Origin: Aliihoeflea sp. 40Bstr573
Lineage (GTDB): Bacteria; Pseudomonadota; Alphaproteobacteria; Rhizobiales; Rhizobiaceae
NCBI RefSeq assembly: GCF_024105655.1
Contig: NZ_JAAAMH010000007.1
Coordinates: 124,001-188,000 of the forward strand
DNA: 64,000 bases
Reading direction: 5' to 3'
Below, in pieces: positions 11,501 through 20,526 of this stretch. Under the pieces are notes generated by a model that was not told where the DNA came from, did no database searches, and saw only the letters and a list, made by a program, of their open reading frames with translations. Positions within the stretch are counted from its first letter, which is position 1; the number at the start of each line of letters is the position of its first letter. The translations under genes and the position numbers were made by a program.

Positions 11501-14500
11501 CCCGGCGCACCTGGCTCTATTACGAGACCTTCGTGACGGCCGAGCACAATTTCCTGCCACCGGACAATTTCCAGGAAATCCCCTCGCCCGTCGTCGCTCC
11601 GCGCACCTCGCCGACCAATATCGGCATCTATCTGCTCTCGATCGTTTCGGCGCGCGACTTCGGCTGGATAAGCCTCGCCGACGCAGTGCGGCAGTTGGAA
11701 CGAACGATATCGACCATCGAGCGCATGGAGCGCCATCGCGGCCATCTCTACAACTGGTACGATACGCGGACGCTGAAGCCGCTCCTGCCGCTCTACGTCT
11801 CCTCGGTCGACAGCGGCAATCTTGCAGGCCACCTCGTCACGGTCGCCGCCACCTGCAACATCTGGGCGCAGGCGCCCGCCGCGCATCTGCAGGGCGACTA
11901 TACCGGCATCCTCGACTGCGTGACGATCCTGGAGGAAAGTCTCGACGAGCTGCCGGACGACCGTCGTCCGCTGCGTCCCCTCCGGCAGCGGCTGCGCGAG
12001 CGTGTCGACGGCATGCGCCGGGCAGTCGAGACGATCCGCAGCGAGCCGGAGACGGCCGCCATCCGCACCATCAACCTTGCCGTCCTCGCCGCCGACATCC
12101 GCAAGCTGGCGCGCTCGATCGACGAGGAAATCGGCTCCCATGCCAGCGAGACGCTGGCGCTGTGGGCCAACAAGCTCGAAGCGACCTGCCAGTCGCACAT
12201 CGCGGATTCGCACATCGAGGACGCGCATGTGACGGCGCTGCGGCACGAACTGATCGCGCTGCGCGACCGGGCGCGCCAGTTCGCCTTCGAGATGGATTTC
12301 TCGTTCCTGATGCGCGGCGACCGCAAGCTGCTTTCGATCGGCTACCGGGTCGACCAGCGCCAGCTCGACGAGGCCTGCTACGACCTTCTCGCTTCCGAAG
12401 CGCGGCTGACGAGCCTTTTCGCCATCGCCAAGGGCGACCTGCCGACCGACCACTGGATGCGGCTCGGCCGCCCGGTGACGCTCGTCGGCTTCGCCGGAGC
12501 GCTGGTGTCATGGTCGGGCTCGATGTTCGAATATCTGATGCCGCCGCTGGTGATGAAGGAGCCGCTCGGCGGCATCTTGAACCAGACCAACAACCTCATC
12601 ATCGCCCGTCAGATCCGCTATGCGCGCTCGAAGGGCATTCCGTGGGGCATCTCCGAAAGCGCCTACAATGCGCGCGATCGCGAGATGACCTACCAGTACA
12701 CCAATTTCGGCGTGCCGGGCCTGGGGCTCAAGCGCGGCCTGGCGCAGAACACGGTGATCGCGCCCTATGCGACGATGCTTGCCGCGCAGTTCAAGCCGCG
12801 CGAGGCGGTGCTCAACCTTGCCGAACTGGAGGCGATCGGCGGGCGCGGGCGCTACGGCTACTACGATGCTATCGATTTCACGCCGACACGTGTCCCGACC
12901 GGCGCGGCCTGCGCCGTCGTGCGCAACTACATGGCTCACCACACAGGCATGTCGATCGTCGCGGTCTCGAACGTCGTCTTCGAAGGCCGCATGCGCGACC
13001 GCTTTCATTCCGACGCCGTGATCGAGGCTGCCGAACTCCTGCTGCAGGAAAAGGCGCCGCGCGACGTGCCGGCCACCAAGGCGCGTGCCGAAGCGGGCGA
13101 CCGGACGACGGCTGAGGAGGTCGAGACGAGTTCGGACATCCGTGTCGTCGCCGATCCCGTTCATGCGCTGCCGGCCACCAGCTTGATGTCGAACGGCTAT
13201 TACAGCGTCATGCTGACGGCGAAGGGCACCGGCTACAGCCGCTGCGGCGATATCGCGATCACGCGCTGGTCCGGCGATCCCGTGGAGGACCGCTCCGGCA
13301 CCTTCATCTTCGTCTCCGATCCGGCGACGGGCGCATGGTGGTCGGCCACCGGCGACCCGAAGGCTGCCGAGAACGAGCGCGCGGAAGCGATCTTCAGCGA
13401 TGACAAGGCGACGTTCATCAAACGTGTCGGCCCGATCACGACCAAGGTCGAGGCCATCGTCACCTCCGAGGCGAACGGCGAGGCCCGCAGGATCACCATT
13501 TCCAACAATGGCGAGGCGGACGAGCACCTCGAGATTACCTCCTACGGCGAGCTCGCGCTCGCCACTGAGGCGAGCGACCAGGCGCACCCGGCCTTCTCCA
13601 AGATGTTCGTCAAGACGACCATCGCAAACGAGGGAAGCCTGATCCTCGCCCGGCGCAACAAGCGCGCGCCCGCAGAGGCGGACGTCGCGCTTGCGCATTT
13701 CGTCACCGCCGGCGCCGGCATTTCGCGCGAGGCCCGCGCCCAGACCGACCGTCGCGAATTCCTCGGACGCGGCCGCTCGATCGTCGATCCCGCCGCCTTC
13801 GACCGCAATGCGAGCTTCGAGGGCAAGGACGGTTTCACGCTCGACCCGATCCTTTCGATCCGCTGCAAGGTGCGCGTTCCCGCCGGCAAGGAGGTCTCGC
13901 TGACCTTCTGGACCGTCGTGACCGCGACCGAGGACGACGCGCGCGCGGCTGCAACCCGCTTCGACAATCCTGAATCCTTCGAGCGGCAGGCGATGCTCGC
14001 CTGGACGCGCTCGCAGGTGCAGACCCGCCATGTCGGCCTGTCGCTCGCAGACGCCGCCGGCGTCCAGAAGCTCGCGCGCTATCTGCTCTATCCCGATCCG
14101 GCGCTGCGGGCGCCGTCGGAGACGATCCTCGAGGGTCTGGGCTCGCAATCCTCGCTTTGGCCGACGAGCATATCGGGCGATTTCCCGATCTTCGCCTTGC
14201 GTATCGCCGATGTCGCCGACCTCGAAATCGTCTCGTCCGCGCTGCGCATGCAGGAGTATTTGCGCGCGCACGGCCTCGTCGCCGACCTCGTCATCGTCAA
14301 CGAACAGGCATCGTCCTATGTGCAGGACCTTCAGCAGGCGATCGAGCAGCTTTGCGACAACAGCCGCATGCGCGGGCGCGATCTAGGGCCGCGCCAGCAC
14401 ATCTTCGCCGTGCGCCGCGACCTCATGGACGACCGGACCTACAAGACGCTGCTGGCGGTCGCGCGGGTCGTTCTCCACACGCGCAACGGCACAATCTTCG

Positions 14501-17022
14501 ACCAGATCGATCGCGCCGAAGCCATCGCCCATCAAGAACTCGGTCAGCGCCGTGCGCTTGCGTCCGCGCAAATCTCCAAGCCTGCAACACGGCTTGCGCC
14601 GGTCGCAAACGCCGAGGGAAGCGGGCTTGCCATGTGGAACGGCTATGGCGGCTTCGCTGACGAGGGACGCACGTATGTCGTGCGGCTCGACGGACGCCGG
14701 CACACTCCGCAGCCATGGATCAACGTGATCGCCAACGAGAATTTCGGCTTCCACATCTCGGCCGAGGGTGCCGCCTTCACCTGGAGCCGCAACAGCCGCG
14801 ACTTCCAGATCACGCCCTGGACGAACGACCCCGTAACCAACCGGCCGGGCGAAGGCGTCTACATCGTCGACCGCGATACGGGCGAAGCGTTCTCGCCCGC
14901 GGCGTCACTCCTGCGCGACCCGTCGCTGATCTACGAGGCGCGGCACGGCCAGGGCGTATCGACTTTTTCCGTCGAGCGCAGCCGGATCGCCACCGAGCTG
15001 ACGCATCTCGTCGACCCGGCCGACCCGGTCCGCATCTCCCGCCTGAAGCTTGCCAATCGCGGCGATACGCCAAAGCGGCTGCGCGTCTACGCCTATGTCG
15101 AATGGGTGATGGGCGTGAACCGCACGCGCACAAGCGCGACCACCTTGCCTGGCCATGATGCTGCCGCCGACATGGTGACGGCCGCCAATCCCTACCATCT
15201 CGACTATGGCGATCGCGTCGCATTCCTGGCCGGCGATCAGCCAATCCAGTCGTTCACATGCGACAGGGCGGAGTTTCTCGGCCTGCGCGGATCGACGGAG
15301 TGGCCGGCGGCGGTCGTTTCTGGCGCTTCGCTTTCGCGAACGGCTGAGGCGGGACGCGACATTTGCGGCGCGGTCGCCTTCGACGTCGATCTCGGCGCGG
15401 GCGCCGAGGAAGTGCTGACGCTCTATCTGGGCGATGCAGGCTCGCTTGCAGAGGCGCGAAACCTCGTCCAGCACCACCGCCAGCAAACCTTCGACGAGCG
15501 CCTTGAGCGCAATGACGAGAGCTGGCGGGACTTTGCCGATGCGCTGCAGGTGGAGACACCAGACCCGGCCTTCGATGCACTGGTCAACACCTGGCTTCCC
15601 TACCAGGCCTTCGCCTGCCGCATCCGTGCACGGGCCGCCTTCTACCAGGCGAGCGGCGCCTACGGCTTCCGCGACCAGTTGCAGGACACGCTTGCGCTTC
15701 TCTTGCACGATGCCTCGCTCGCCCGCGCGCAGATCCTCAACGCGGCCGGACGTCAGTTCCGCGAGGGGGACGTGCAGCACTGGTGGCTGCCGCGCTCGGG
15801 CGCAGGCGTGCGCACGATGATCTCGGACGATGTCGTCTGGCTCGCGCATGGCACCCAACGCTATGTCTCGGTGACCGGTGACGCGGCCATTCTCGACGAG
15901 AACCTCCCCTTCCTCGAAGGCGAAATGCTGCAGGAGGGCCAGCACGACGCCTTCTTCACCCCGCAGACCTCGAAAGAGACGGCATCGCTCTACGAGCATT
16001 GCGCCCGCGCGCTGGACCTTGCGATCCGCCGCACCGGCCCGCACGGCCTGCCGCTGATCCTCGGCGGCGACTGGAACGACGGCATGAACCGCGTGGGCGA
16101 GAAGGGACGGGGCGAAAGCGTCTGGCTCGGCTGGTTCCTGGCCGCGACGCTGCGCGACTTCGCGGTGGTTGCCGACGAACGCGGCGACGCAAAGCGCGCC
16201 GAGGCATGGCGGCGCCATCTCGACCAGCTCAAGATCGCGATCGAGGACGCCGGCTGGGATGGTGAGTGGTATCGCCGCGGCTATTTCGACGACGGCTCGC
16301 CCCTCGGCTCGCGCCAGTCCGACGAATGCCGCATCGATTCCCTTGCCCAGTCCTGGGCCGTCCTTTCCGGGCTTGGACCCGAAGACCGGGCCAACCAGGC
16401 GATGACGAGCGCGCAGGAATGGCTGCTCGACGAGGAGCACGGTCTCATCCGGCTTTTCACACCACCCTTCGAAAATACGCCGAAGGAGCCGGGCTACATC
16501 AAGGGTTACCCGCCGGGTGTGCGCGAGAATGGCGGACAGTACACACATGCCGCCACATGGTTTGTGCTTGCCCTTGCGTCACTCGGTCGCAGCGACGACG
16601 CCTATCGCGCCTTTTCCGTGATCAACCCGGTGAACCATGCCCCGGACCGGCCCAGCGCCGACATCTATCGTGTCGAGCCTTACGTCGTCGCTGCCGATGT
16701 CTACTCGGAAGCAGACCGTGCAGGGCGCGGCGGCTGGACTTGGTATACGGGCTCGGCGGGATGGCTCTACCGGGCCGCCGTGGAGGGCATTCTCGGCATC
16801 GAGCGGACCGGGGAGGCGATCTCGATCGCGCCGCGCCTTCCTTCCAACTGGCCGGGATTCCACGCGAAAATGCGTTTCGGCGAGGCCGAGTACCGAATTT
16901 CGATCAAGCGTGGTCCAACCGATTCGATTGTTCTTGACGGAACGCAGGTGCAGCAAATAAAGCTTGCCGATCAGGGCCATCACGAGGTCGTCGTTACCGT
17001 CGCAAACGGTGAATTGGACTAG
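8503..17022 (+). CDS. ndvB: Cyclic beta-1,2-glucan synthase (NdvB/ChvB/Cgs)
   Basis: 2839 residues, matching the very large NdvB/ChvB/Cgs family. It makes cyclic beta-1,2-glucan from UDP-glucose at the inner membrane. Two membrane clusters (about residues 410-460 and 800-990) flank a GT84 glycosyltransferase domain with a TLDADTRM motif near residue 620. A central glucoamylase-like domain follows (YNARDREM and HHTGMSIV region, about residues 1385-1500). The C-terminal GH94 phosphorylase-like part carries GGDWNDGMN near residue 2520, which includes the expected catalytic Asp; in this family it controls ring size. It lies upstream of the exporter ndvA and of opgC. No strong ribosome-binding site precedes the ATG. 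Loss in relatives impairs low-osmolarity growth, motility and host interaction. Confidence 0.97.
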   Translation: MNIQPDPARIRDAAPLLPAAVDTPIRFTPGKDITLHALGYDLAGGRFEPEFDLFELDLRQRANDNADTILAVVTYLGTAQQNGEPITPAANWLLDNHYLVEDTILQVRRDLPARFFKKLPLATLPDGRRVPRALVLAWTYVAQCDSAISVAGFETMVAAFQEVDPLSIGELWALPSLLRFVLVENLRRLAVRVKRAHEMRAVANKVADQALAQGSVEEELRVLGTYEEHARDMTFATQLLFRLRDGTQYAASALGWLETELERFDLDAEEVARREHATLSSGNVTTGNIIKGLRLVDDTDWTVWFEELSHVDQTLRAHTDFAELDFQSRDQYRRAIEELAGGTELSEREVTERAIAMAADRAIAIGQQTCPDIGLFVVGPRRPEFEHAIGYEPKWPTRLRRFYRRTGWMGIVLPAAALTALLLAAVGFTLEGIGLSTFAVTLLLALFVLPASEAALGLFNTVASLLVEPTRLIGYEYKEGVPDHARTLVALPILIGSRDDVEDALHNLEVHYLANMQGELDFAILSDWRDSPSEQTAEDMELLDYARKRVAALNERYPRGERPRFHFLHRRRLYNEAEGVWMGWERKRGKLHELNALLRGDLDTTFIAPTTPLPSNVQYVLTLDADTRMTRDAVAKLVGKMSHPLNRPVIDPATGQVLAGYGILQPRVTPSLTTGNEASFFQRIFSANRGMDPYVFAVSDVYQDLFDSGTFTGKGLYHIDAMEAALEDRIPENAVLSHDLLEGAWARCALVTDVELIEDYPTRYSVDASRNHRWIRGDWQLLPFILDPRSAIPGLSRWKMIDNLRRSLTPISWVLASIAGWALLPFAYAAQWQALLILSLVLALTYSIVDALMPRNSEATLRSHFSALAREIAFATAQVVLKVVLIAHQAWASADAIGRTLIRVFVTRRKLLEWRTASDAARGGETLQAYHAMMVGSLVIALIGFAIAVIGERTGVIVAGIFLFFWVGAPGFAWLISRSAETEDQLVVDPADAAKLRTAARRTWLYYETFVTAEHNFLPPDNFQEIPSPVVAPRTSPTNIGIYLLSIVSARDFGWISLADAVRQLERTISTIERMERHRGHLYNWYDTRTLKPLLPLYVSSVDSGNLAGHLVTVAATCNIWAQAPAAHLQGDYTGILDCVTILEESLDELPDDRRPLRPLRQRLRERVDGMRRAVETIRSEPETAAIRTINLAVLAADIRKLARSIDEEIGSHASETLALWANKLEATCQSHIADSHIEDAHVTALRHELIALRDRARQFAFEMDFSFLMRGDRKLLSIGYRVDQRQLDEACYDLLASEARLTSLFAIAKGDLPTDHWMRLGRPVTLVGFAGALVSWSGSMFEYLMPPLVMKEPLGGILNQTNNLIIARQIRYARSKGIPWGISESAYNARDREMTYQYTNFGVPGLGLKRGLAQNTVIAPYATMLAAQFKPREAVLNLAELEAIGGRGRYGYYDAIDFTPTRVPTGAACAVVRNYMAHHTGMSIVAVSNVVFEGRMRDRFHSDAVIEAAELLLQEKAPRDVPATKARAEAGDRTTAEEVETSSDIRVVADPVHALPATSLMSNGYYSVMLTAKGTGYSRCGDIAITRWSGDPVEDRSGTFIFVSDPATGAWWSATGDPKAAENERAEAIFSDDKATFIKRVGPITTKVEAIVTSEANGEARRITISNNGEADEHLEITSYGELALATEASDQAHPAFSKMFVKTTIANEGSLILARRNKRAPAEADVALAHFVTAGAGISREARAQTDRREFLGRGRSIVDPAAFDRNASFEGKDGFTLDPILSIRCKVRVPAGKEVSLTFWTVVTATEDDARAAATRFDNPESFERQAMLAWTRSQVQTRHVGLSLADAAGVQKLARYLLYPDPALRAPSETILEGLGSQSSLWPTSISGDFPIFALRIADVADLEIVSSALRMQEYLRAHGLVADLVIVNEQASSYVQDLQQAIEQLCDNSRMRGRDLGPRQHIFAVRRDLMDDRTYKTLLAVARVVLHTRNGTIFDQIDRAEAIAHQELGQRRALASAQISKPATRLAPVANAEGSGLAMWNGYGGFADEGRTYVVRLDGRRHTPQPWINVIANENFGFHISAEGAAFTWSRNSRDFQITPWTNDPVTNRPGEGVYIVDRDTGEAFSPAASLLRDPSLIYEARHGQGVSTFSVERSRIATELTHLVDPADPVRISRLKLANRGDTPKRLRVYAYVEWVMGVNRTRTSATTLPGHDAAADMVTAANPYHLDYGDRVAFLAGDQPIQSFTCDRAEFLGLRGSTEWPAAVVSGASLSRTAEAGRDICGAVAFDVDLGAGAEEVLTLYLGDAGSLAEARNLVQHHRQQTFDERLERNDESWRDFADALQVETPDPAFDALVNTWLPYQAFACRIRARAAFYQASGAYGFRDQLQDTLALLLHDASLARAQILNAAGRQFREGDVQHWWLPRSGAGVRTMISDDVVWLAHGTQRYVSVTGDAAILDENLPFLEGEMLQEGQHDAFFTPQTSKETASLYEHCARALDLAIRRTGPHGLPLILGGDWNDGMNRVGEKGRGESVWLGWFLAATLRDFAVVADERGDAKRAEAWRRHLDQLKIAIEDAGWDGEWYRRGYFDDGSPLGSRQSDECRIDSLAQSWAVLSGLGPEDRANQAMTSAQEWLLDEEHGLIRLFTPPFENTPKEPGYIKGYPPGVRENGGQYTHAATWFVLALASLGRSDDAYRAFSVINPVNHAPDRPSADIYRVEPYVVAADVYSEADRAGRGGWTWYTGSAGWLYRAAVEGILGIERTGEAISIAPRLPSNWPGFHAKMRFGEAEYRISIKRGPTDSIVLDGTQVQQIKLADQGHHEVVVTVANGELD

Positions 17023-17029
17023 GCATCAC

Positions 17030-17058
17030 GCGCCGCATTGGCACCGCATTTGCGGCGC
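17030..17058 (+). repeat. 8-bp inverted repeat after ndvB
   Basis: GCGCCGCA (17030-17037) and TGCGGCGC (17051-17058) are exact reverse complements separated by 13 bases, starting 8 bases after the ndvB stop. No T run follows, so it may be a weak or Rho-assisted terminator or an mRNA-stabilising hairpin between ndvB and ndvA. Confidence 0.45.
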
Positions 17059-17198
17059 ACGATTCCAATTGTTCATATATTTCCGATTGTTAAAGCATCA
17101 CGGAAAGTAACGACCTTTCGTTCTTCTTGTAGCGAAATTCGCAACCTGTTCCCCACATACCCGATTGTTCAAGTCCGCAGCCTGACGTAGCGTCACTT

Positions 17199-19013
17199 AT
17201 GTTGCGGCGCACAATGAATGCTGAAAGGCCTGATGCCGTGTCCCTAGTGGAAGTGTACTGGAGAGCCCTGTCCTATCTTGCCGTCGCCCGCGGCAAGGTT
17301 GCGGTCATCTGTGGCTCCAACGTCCTCCTCGCGATCGTCGCCATCGCGGAACCGATTCTTTTCGGTCGCATCATCGATACCATCTCCGACAAGGCCGACG
17401 TGACGCCTGCGCTGGCGATGTGGGCCGGCCTGGGCATCTTCAACATTGTCGCATTCGTGCTCGTCTCGCGGGGCGCGGATCGCCTGGCGCATGCCGTACG
17501 AGGGGACGTCCTCGCGCGCTCCTACGAGAACGTCGTCACCATGCCGCTTGCCTGGCACTCCAAGCGCGGCACGTCCAATTCTCTGCACACGCTGCTGCGC
17601 GCCGTCGAGGCCCTGTTCAGCCTGTGGCTCGAATTCATGCGCCAGCACCTGTCGACGGCCGTTGCGCTCGTCCTTCTCGTGCCGACCGCGATCTCGCTCG
17701 ACCTGCGCATGTCGATGGTGCTGTTCACGCTGGGCACCGCCTATGTGACCATCAGCCGCCTGGTGATGAAGAAAACCAAGGACGGCCAGGCCGAGGTCGA
17801 GCAGCACTACCACAAGGTGTTTGCCCATGTGAGCGACTCGGTCGCCAACGTGTCGGTTCTGCAGAGCTATGGCCGCATCCAGCACGAAACGCAGGCGCTG
17901 AAGGAGCATATCGGCCGCCTGATCGGCGCCCAGTATCCGGTGCTCGACTGGTGGGCGCTGGCAAGCGCGCTGCAGCGCCTGTCCTCGACCATCTCTATGA
18001 TGGTCGTGCTGATCATCGGCGCGCTGCTCGTCTCGCGCGGTGAACTGCGCATCGGCGACGTCGTCGCCTTCACCGGCTTCGCCACGCTGCTGATCAGCCG
18101 CCTCGACCAGGTGACGGGTTTCGTCAATCAGGTTTTCGAAGCGCGCGCCAAGCTCGAAGCGTTCTACGAAATCGAGGATTCGGTCGAGGAGCGCGCGGAA
18201 GCCTATGATGCCAAGGTTCTCGACCGCGTCCAGGGAAACGTCGTCTTCGACAATGTCAATTTCCGCTTCCCCGGCACGAGTGAGGGTGTAAGCGACATTT
18301 CGTTCTCCGTCGGCGCCGGCCAGACCGTGGCGATCGTCGGCCCGACAGGCGCCGGCAAGACAACGCTGATCAATCTGCTGCAGCGCGTCTACGATCCGCA
18401 TTCGGGCGCCATTTACGTCGACGGTATCGACACGCGCACCGTTACGCGCAACTCGCTGCGCCATCAGATGGCGACCGTCTTCCAGGACGCAGGACTCCTG
18501 AACCGCTCGATCGAGGACAATATCCGCCTCGGCCGCGAGAACGCGCTCAACGATGACGTGCACCATGCTGCCCGTGCGGCGGCTGCCGAGGAGTTCATCC
18601 TCGGCAAGTCGACCGGATACGACACGATCGTGGGCGAACGCGGCGGCCAGCTTTCGGGCGGCGAGCGCCAGCGCATCGCGATTGCCCGTGCCATCCTCAA
18701 GGATGCACCGATCCTCGTTCTCGACGAGGCGACGAGCGCGCTCGACGTGGAAACCGAGGAACAGGTCAAGCAGGCGATCGACCGGTTGCGTGAGAACCGC
18801 ACCACCTTCGTGATCGCGCACCGCCTGTCGACCGTTCGCGACGCCGATCTGGTGATCTTCATGGACCGCGGACGGATCGTCGAGATGGGCGGCTTTGGCG
18901 AACTGGCGCAGAGCAATGGCCGGTTCGCCGGTCTTTTGCGCGCCGGCGGGCTTCTCAACGACGAGGAAGTGCGCCGCTCCTTCCGTCTGGCGCCGTCCAT
19001 CGAAGCGGCCTGA
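17199..19013 (+). CDS. ndvA: Cyclic beta-1,2-glucan ABC exporter (NdvA/ChvA), fused permease-ATPase
   Basis: 604 residues in the type-1 exporter layout: a six-helix membrane domain, then an ABC ATPase with Walker A GPTGAGKTTL near residue 380, signature LSGGERQRIAIAR and Walker B ILVLDEATSALD. NdvA/ChvA exports cyclic glucan to the periplasm, and the neighbouring ndvB makes the substrate. The start is uncertain: in-frame candidates are ATG 17199, ATG 17214 and GTG 17238, the last matching the usual family N-terminus (VSL near the first helix). A clear Rho-independent terminator follows the gene. Confidence 0.95.
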   Translation: MLRRTMNAERPDAVSLVEVYWRALSYLAVARGKVAVICGSNVLLAIVAIAEPILFGRIIDTISDKADVTPALAMWAGLGIFNIVAFVLVSRGADRLAHAVRGDVLARSYENVVTMPLAWHSKRGTSNSLHTLLRAVEALFSLWLEFMRQHLSTAVALVLLVPTAISLDLRMSMVLFTLGTAYVTISRLVMKKTKDGQAEVEQHYHKVFAHVSDSVANVSVLQSYGRIQHETQALKEHIGRLIGAQYPVLDWWALASALQRLSSTISMMVVLIIGALLVSRGELRIGDVVAFTGFATLLISRLDQVTGFVNQVFEARAKLEAFYEIEDSVEERAEAYDAKVLDRVQGNVVFDNVNFRFPGTSEGVSDISFSVGAGQTVAIVGPTGAGKTTLINLLQRVYDPHSGAIYVDGIDTRTVTRNSLRHQMATVFQDAGLLNRSIEDNIRLGRENALNDDVHHAARAAAAEEFILGKSTGYDTIVGERGGQLSGGERQRIAIARAILKDAPILVLDEATSALDVETEEQVKQAIDRLRENRTTFVIAHRLSTVRDADLVIFMDRGRIVEMGGFGELAQSNGRFAGLLRAGGLLNDEEVRRSFRLAPSIEAA

Positions 19014-19039
19014 CCAGACGCAATCCTCAAGGAATCCAG

Positions 19040-19068
19040 GGCCGCCTTTATGGCGGCCTTGCTTATTT
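19040..19068 (+). terminator. Rho-independent terminator of ndvA
   Basis: GGCCGCC (19040-19046), a TTTAT loop and GGCGGCC (19052-19058) form a perfect 7-bp GC stem followed by TTGCTTATTT. It lies 27 bases past the ndvA stop. Confidence 0.8.
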
Positions 19069-19080
19069 CAGCGCTTGCTG

Positions 19081-19120
19081 AAACGAAGTTTCGCGAAACG
19101 TGATCCTGAAAAGGGATCGG
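19081..19120. repeat. Cluster of short palindromes between ndvA and opgC
   Basis: GTTTCGCGAAAC (19088-19099) is a perfect 12-bp palindrome. It is followed by GATCC/GGATC arms (19102-19106 and 19114-19118). This resembles the small intergenic palindromic elements scattered through rhizobial chromosomes. Function is unknown; it might also be a binding site in the opgC upstream region. Confidence 0.4.
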
Positions 19121-19268
19121 ATTCGGTAGTTAGCCCGTTGATGACTCGCTTCCAGCATTGCCGCAATTTAGCCCGGCAATGCCGTCAGAGCGTTGTCTTC
19201 ACTTCAGGAGGGGACGCCTGGCTTGCGAAGCGGCATGAACCCGTTTCGCATCGTTGGAATCTGTTTGC

Positions 19269-20453
19269 ATGATGAATGCCAAGACCCCCATTCGAGATAC
19301 CCGGATCGACGTCATTCGCGCCGTGGCGCTGCTGTCGATCTTCGTGAACCACGTGCCGGGCAATCCGATCGAAGTGATCACGCACAAGAATTTCGGCTTT
19401 TCCGATGCGGCAGAAGCCTTCGTGCTGATTTCCGGCGTCTCGGCCGCCCTCGCCTACGGGCTGAAGTTCGAACCCGGAAACCGGCTCGTCACCGCGCTCA
19501 AGACATGGCGTCGCGCGGGTGTCCTCTATATCGCCCAGCTCGGAACGACGATGGCGACGCTCGGCATCTTTTCGTTCTTCGCGCTCTACTTCGGCGCGCC
19601 GCACCTCATGGCCAAAATCAATATCGAGCCTGTCGTCACCGACACTGCGGCTTCATTGGTCGGCATCGTGACCCTCGGCCACCAGCTTGGCTACAACAAC
19701 ATCTTGTCGATGTACGGCATCGTGCTGCTCCTGCTGCCGCTGTTCCTCTTGATTGGCACGGTCAGCATCGGCTGGATGGTCGCGGCCTCGGGCCTCCTCT
19801 GGACGGTGGCTGGCCTGCTGCCGATCGCGCCGCCGCAATTCCCCAATGGCGGCTACTGGTTCCTCAACCCTTTCTCGTGGCAGTTCCTGTTCGTGATCGG
19901 CATGGCCGTCATGATGCATGTGAAGCGTGGCGGATCGCTTCCGGTCAATCGCTGGCTCATCGGCGCGGCTGCCTTCTATCTCGTCACGGCGCTGCTTTGG
20001 GTTCGCGTGCCGCTGTGGGGCGTCGACATCTCGATGGGGCTGCCGAAGATCTTCACGGGCTTCGACAAGACCTTCCTCTCGCTGCCGCGCGTGCTGCACG
20101 TCCTGGCCGCCGGCTATCTGCTCTATGCGATCCCGGCGATCTCGAACGTTTTTCGCACGAGTTTCGACAATCCGCTTGCAGTGCTCGGGCGCCACGCCTT
20201 GCCGGTTTTCGTCGTCGGCACGATCCTGTCGATGGCGGCGCAGGCCTGGCGCGGCGTTTTCGCGCCGACGGTGGCGAGCGACGTCCTTATAGTGACGGCC
20301 GGCATCGCGCTCCAGTTCGCGCTTGCATACTACATCGAGTGGTATCGCCGCCTGCTGAAAGGCGCCCAGGTCGCGCGCGAGCCGACCCGTGTCGTTCTGC
20401 ACGGACGCGACCTGGCGGCGGTCCCGGTGCGTACGCAGCCGCCGCGCCGATGA
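19269..20453 (+). CDS. opgC: OpgC-domain membrane acyltransferase, probable cyclic glucan substitution enzyme
   Basis: 394 residues with about ten hydrophobic helices. It starts with a TRIDVIRAVALLSIFVNH-type motif shared by OpgC and acyltransferase-3-like membrane enzymes, and LISGVSAALAYG fits the next helix. OpgC proteins succinylate osmoregulated periplasmic glucans. Position after ndvB and ndvA supports a role in decorating cyclic beta-1,2-glucan, although the exact substituent is not known. The ATG at 19269 was chosen over an in-frame TTG at 19254; neither has a strong ribosome-binding site. The ndvA terminator suggests a separate promoter in the 19070-19268 gap. Confidence 0.82.
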   Translation: MMNAKTPIRDTRIDVIRAVALLSIFVNHVPGNPIEVITHKNFGFSDAAEAFVLISGVSAALAYGLKFEPGNRLVTALKTWRRAGVLYIAQLGTTMATLGIFSFFALYFGAPHLMAKINIEPVVTDTAASLVGIVTLGHQLGYNNILSMYGIVLLLLPLFLLIGTVSIGWMVAASGLLWTVAGLLPIAPPQFPNGGYWFLNPFSWQFLFVIGMAVMMHVKRGGSLPVNRWLIGAAAFYLVTALLWVRVPLWGVDISMGLPKIFTGFDKTFLSLPRVLHVLAAGYLLYAIPAISNVFRTSFDNPLAVLGRHALPVFVVGTILSMAAQAWRGVFAPTVASDVLIVTAGIALQFALAYYIEWYRRLLKGAQVAREPTRVVLHGRDLAAVPVRTQPPRR

Positions 20454-20472
20454 CGGCCGGCCTCCTGAAATG

Positions 20473-20505
20473 AAAAAAGCCCCGGCAATGCTGCCGGGGC
20501 TTTTT
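20473..20505. terminator. Bidirectional Rho-independent terminator between opgC and livM
   Basis: GCCCCGGCA (20479-20487) and TGCCGGGGC (20492-20500) form a 9-bp stem with an ATGC loop, flanked by A6 on the left and T5 on the right. It can terminate both the opgC transcript and the opposing liv operon transcript. Confidence 0.88.
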
Positions 20506-20526
20506 CTTGGCAATGACGTCTTTGCC

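Noticed and set aside
10951-16548. Long minus-strand open frames of 500-590 codons inside ndvB
   Set aside because: They are antisense shadows of a high-GC gene: composition is Arg/Ala/Gly-rich, no domain, and the plus-strand frame is a complete known enzyme.
17244-18821. 525-codon minus-strand frame across ndvA
   Set aside because: It is antisense to a complete ABC exporter with all ATPase motifs, and shows no protein-like domain.
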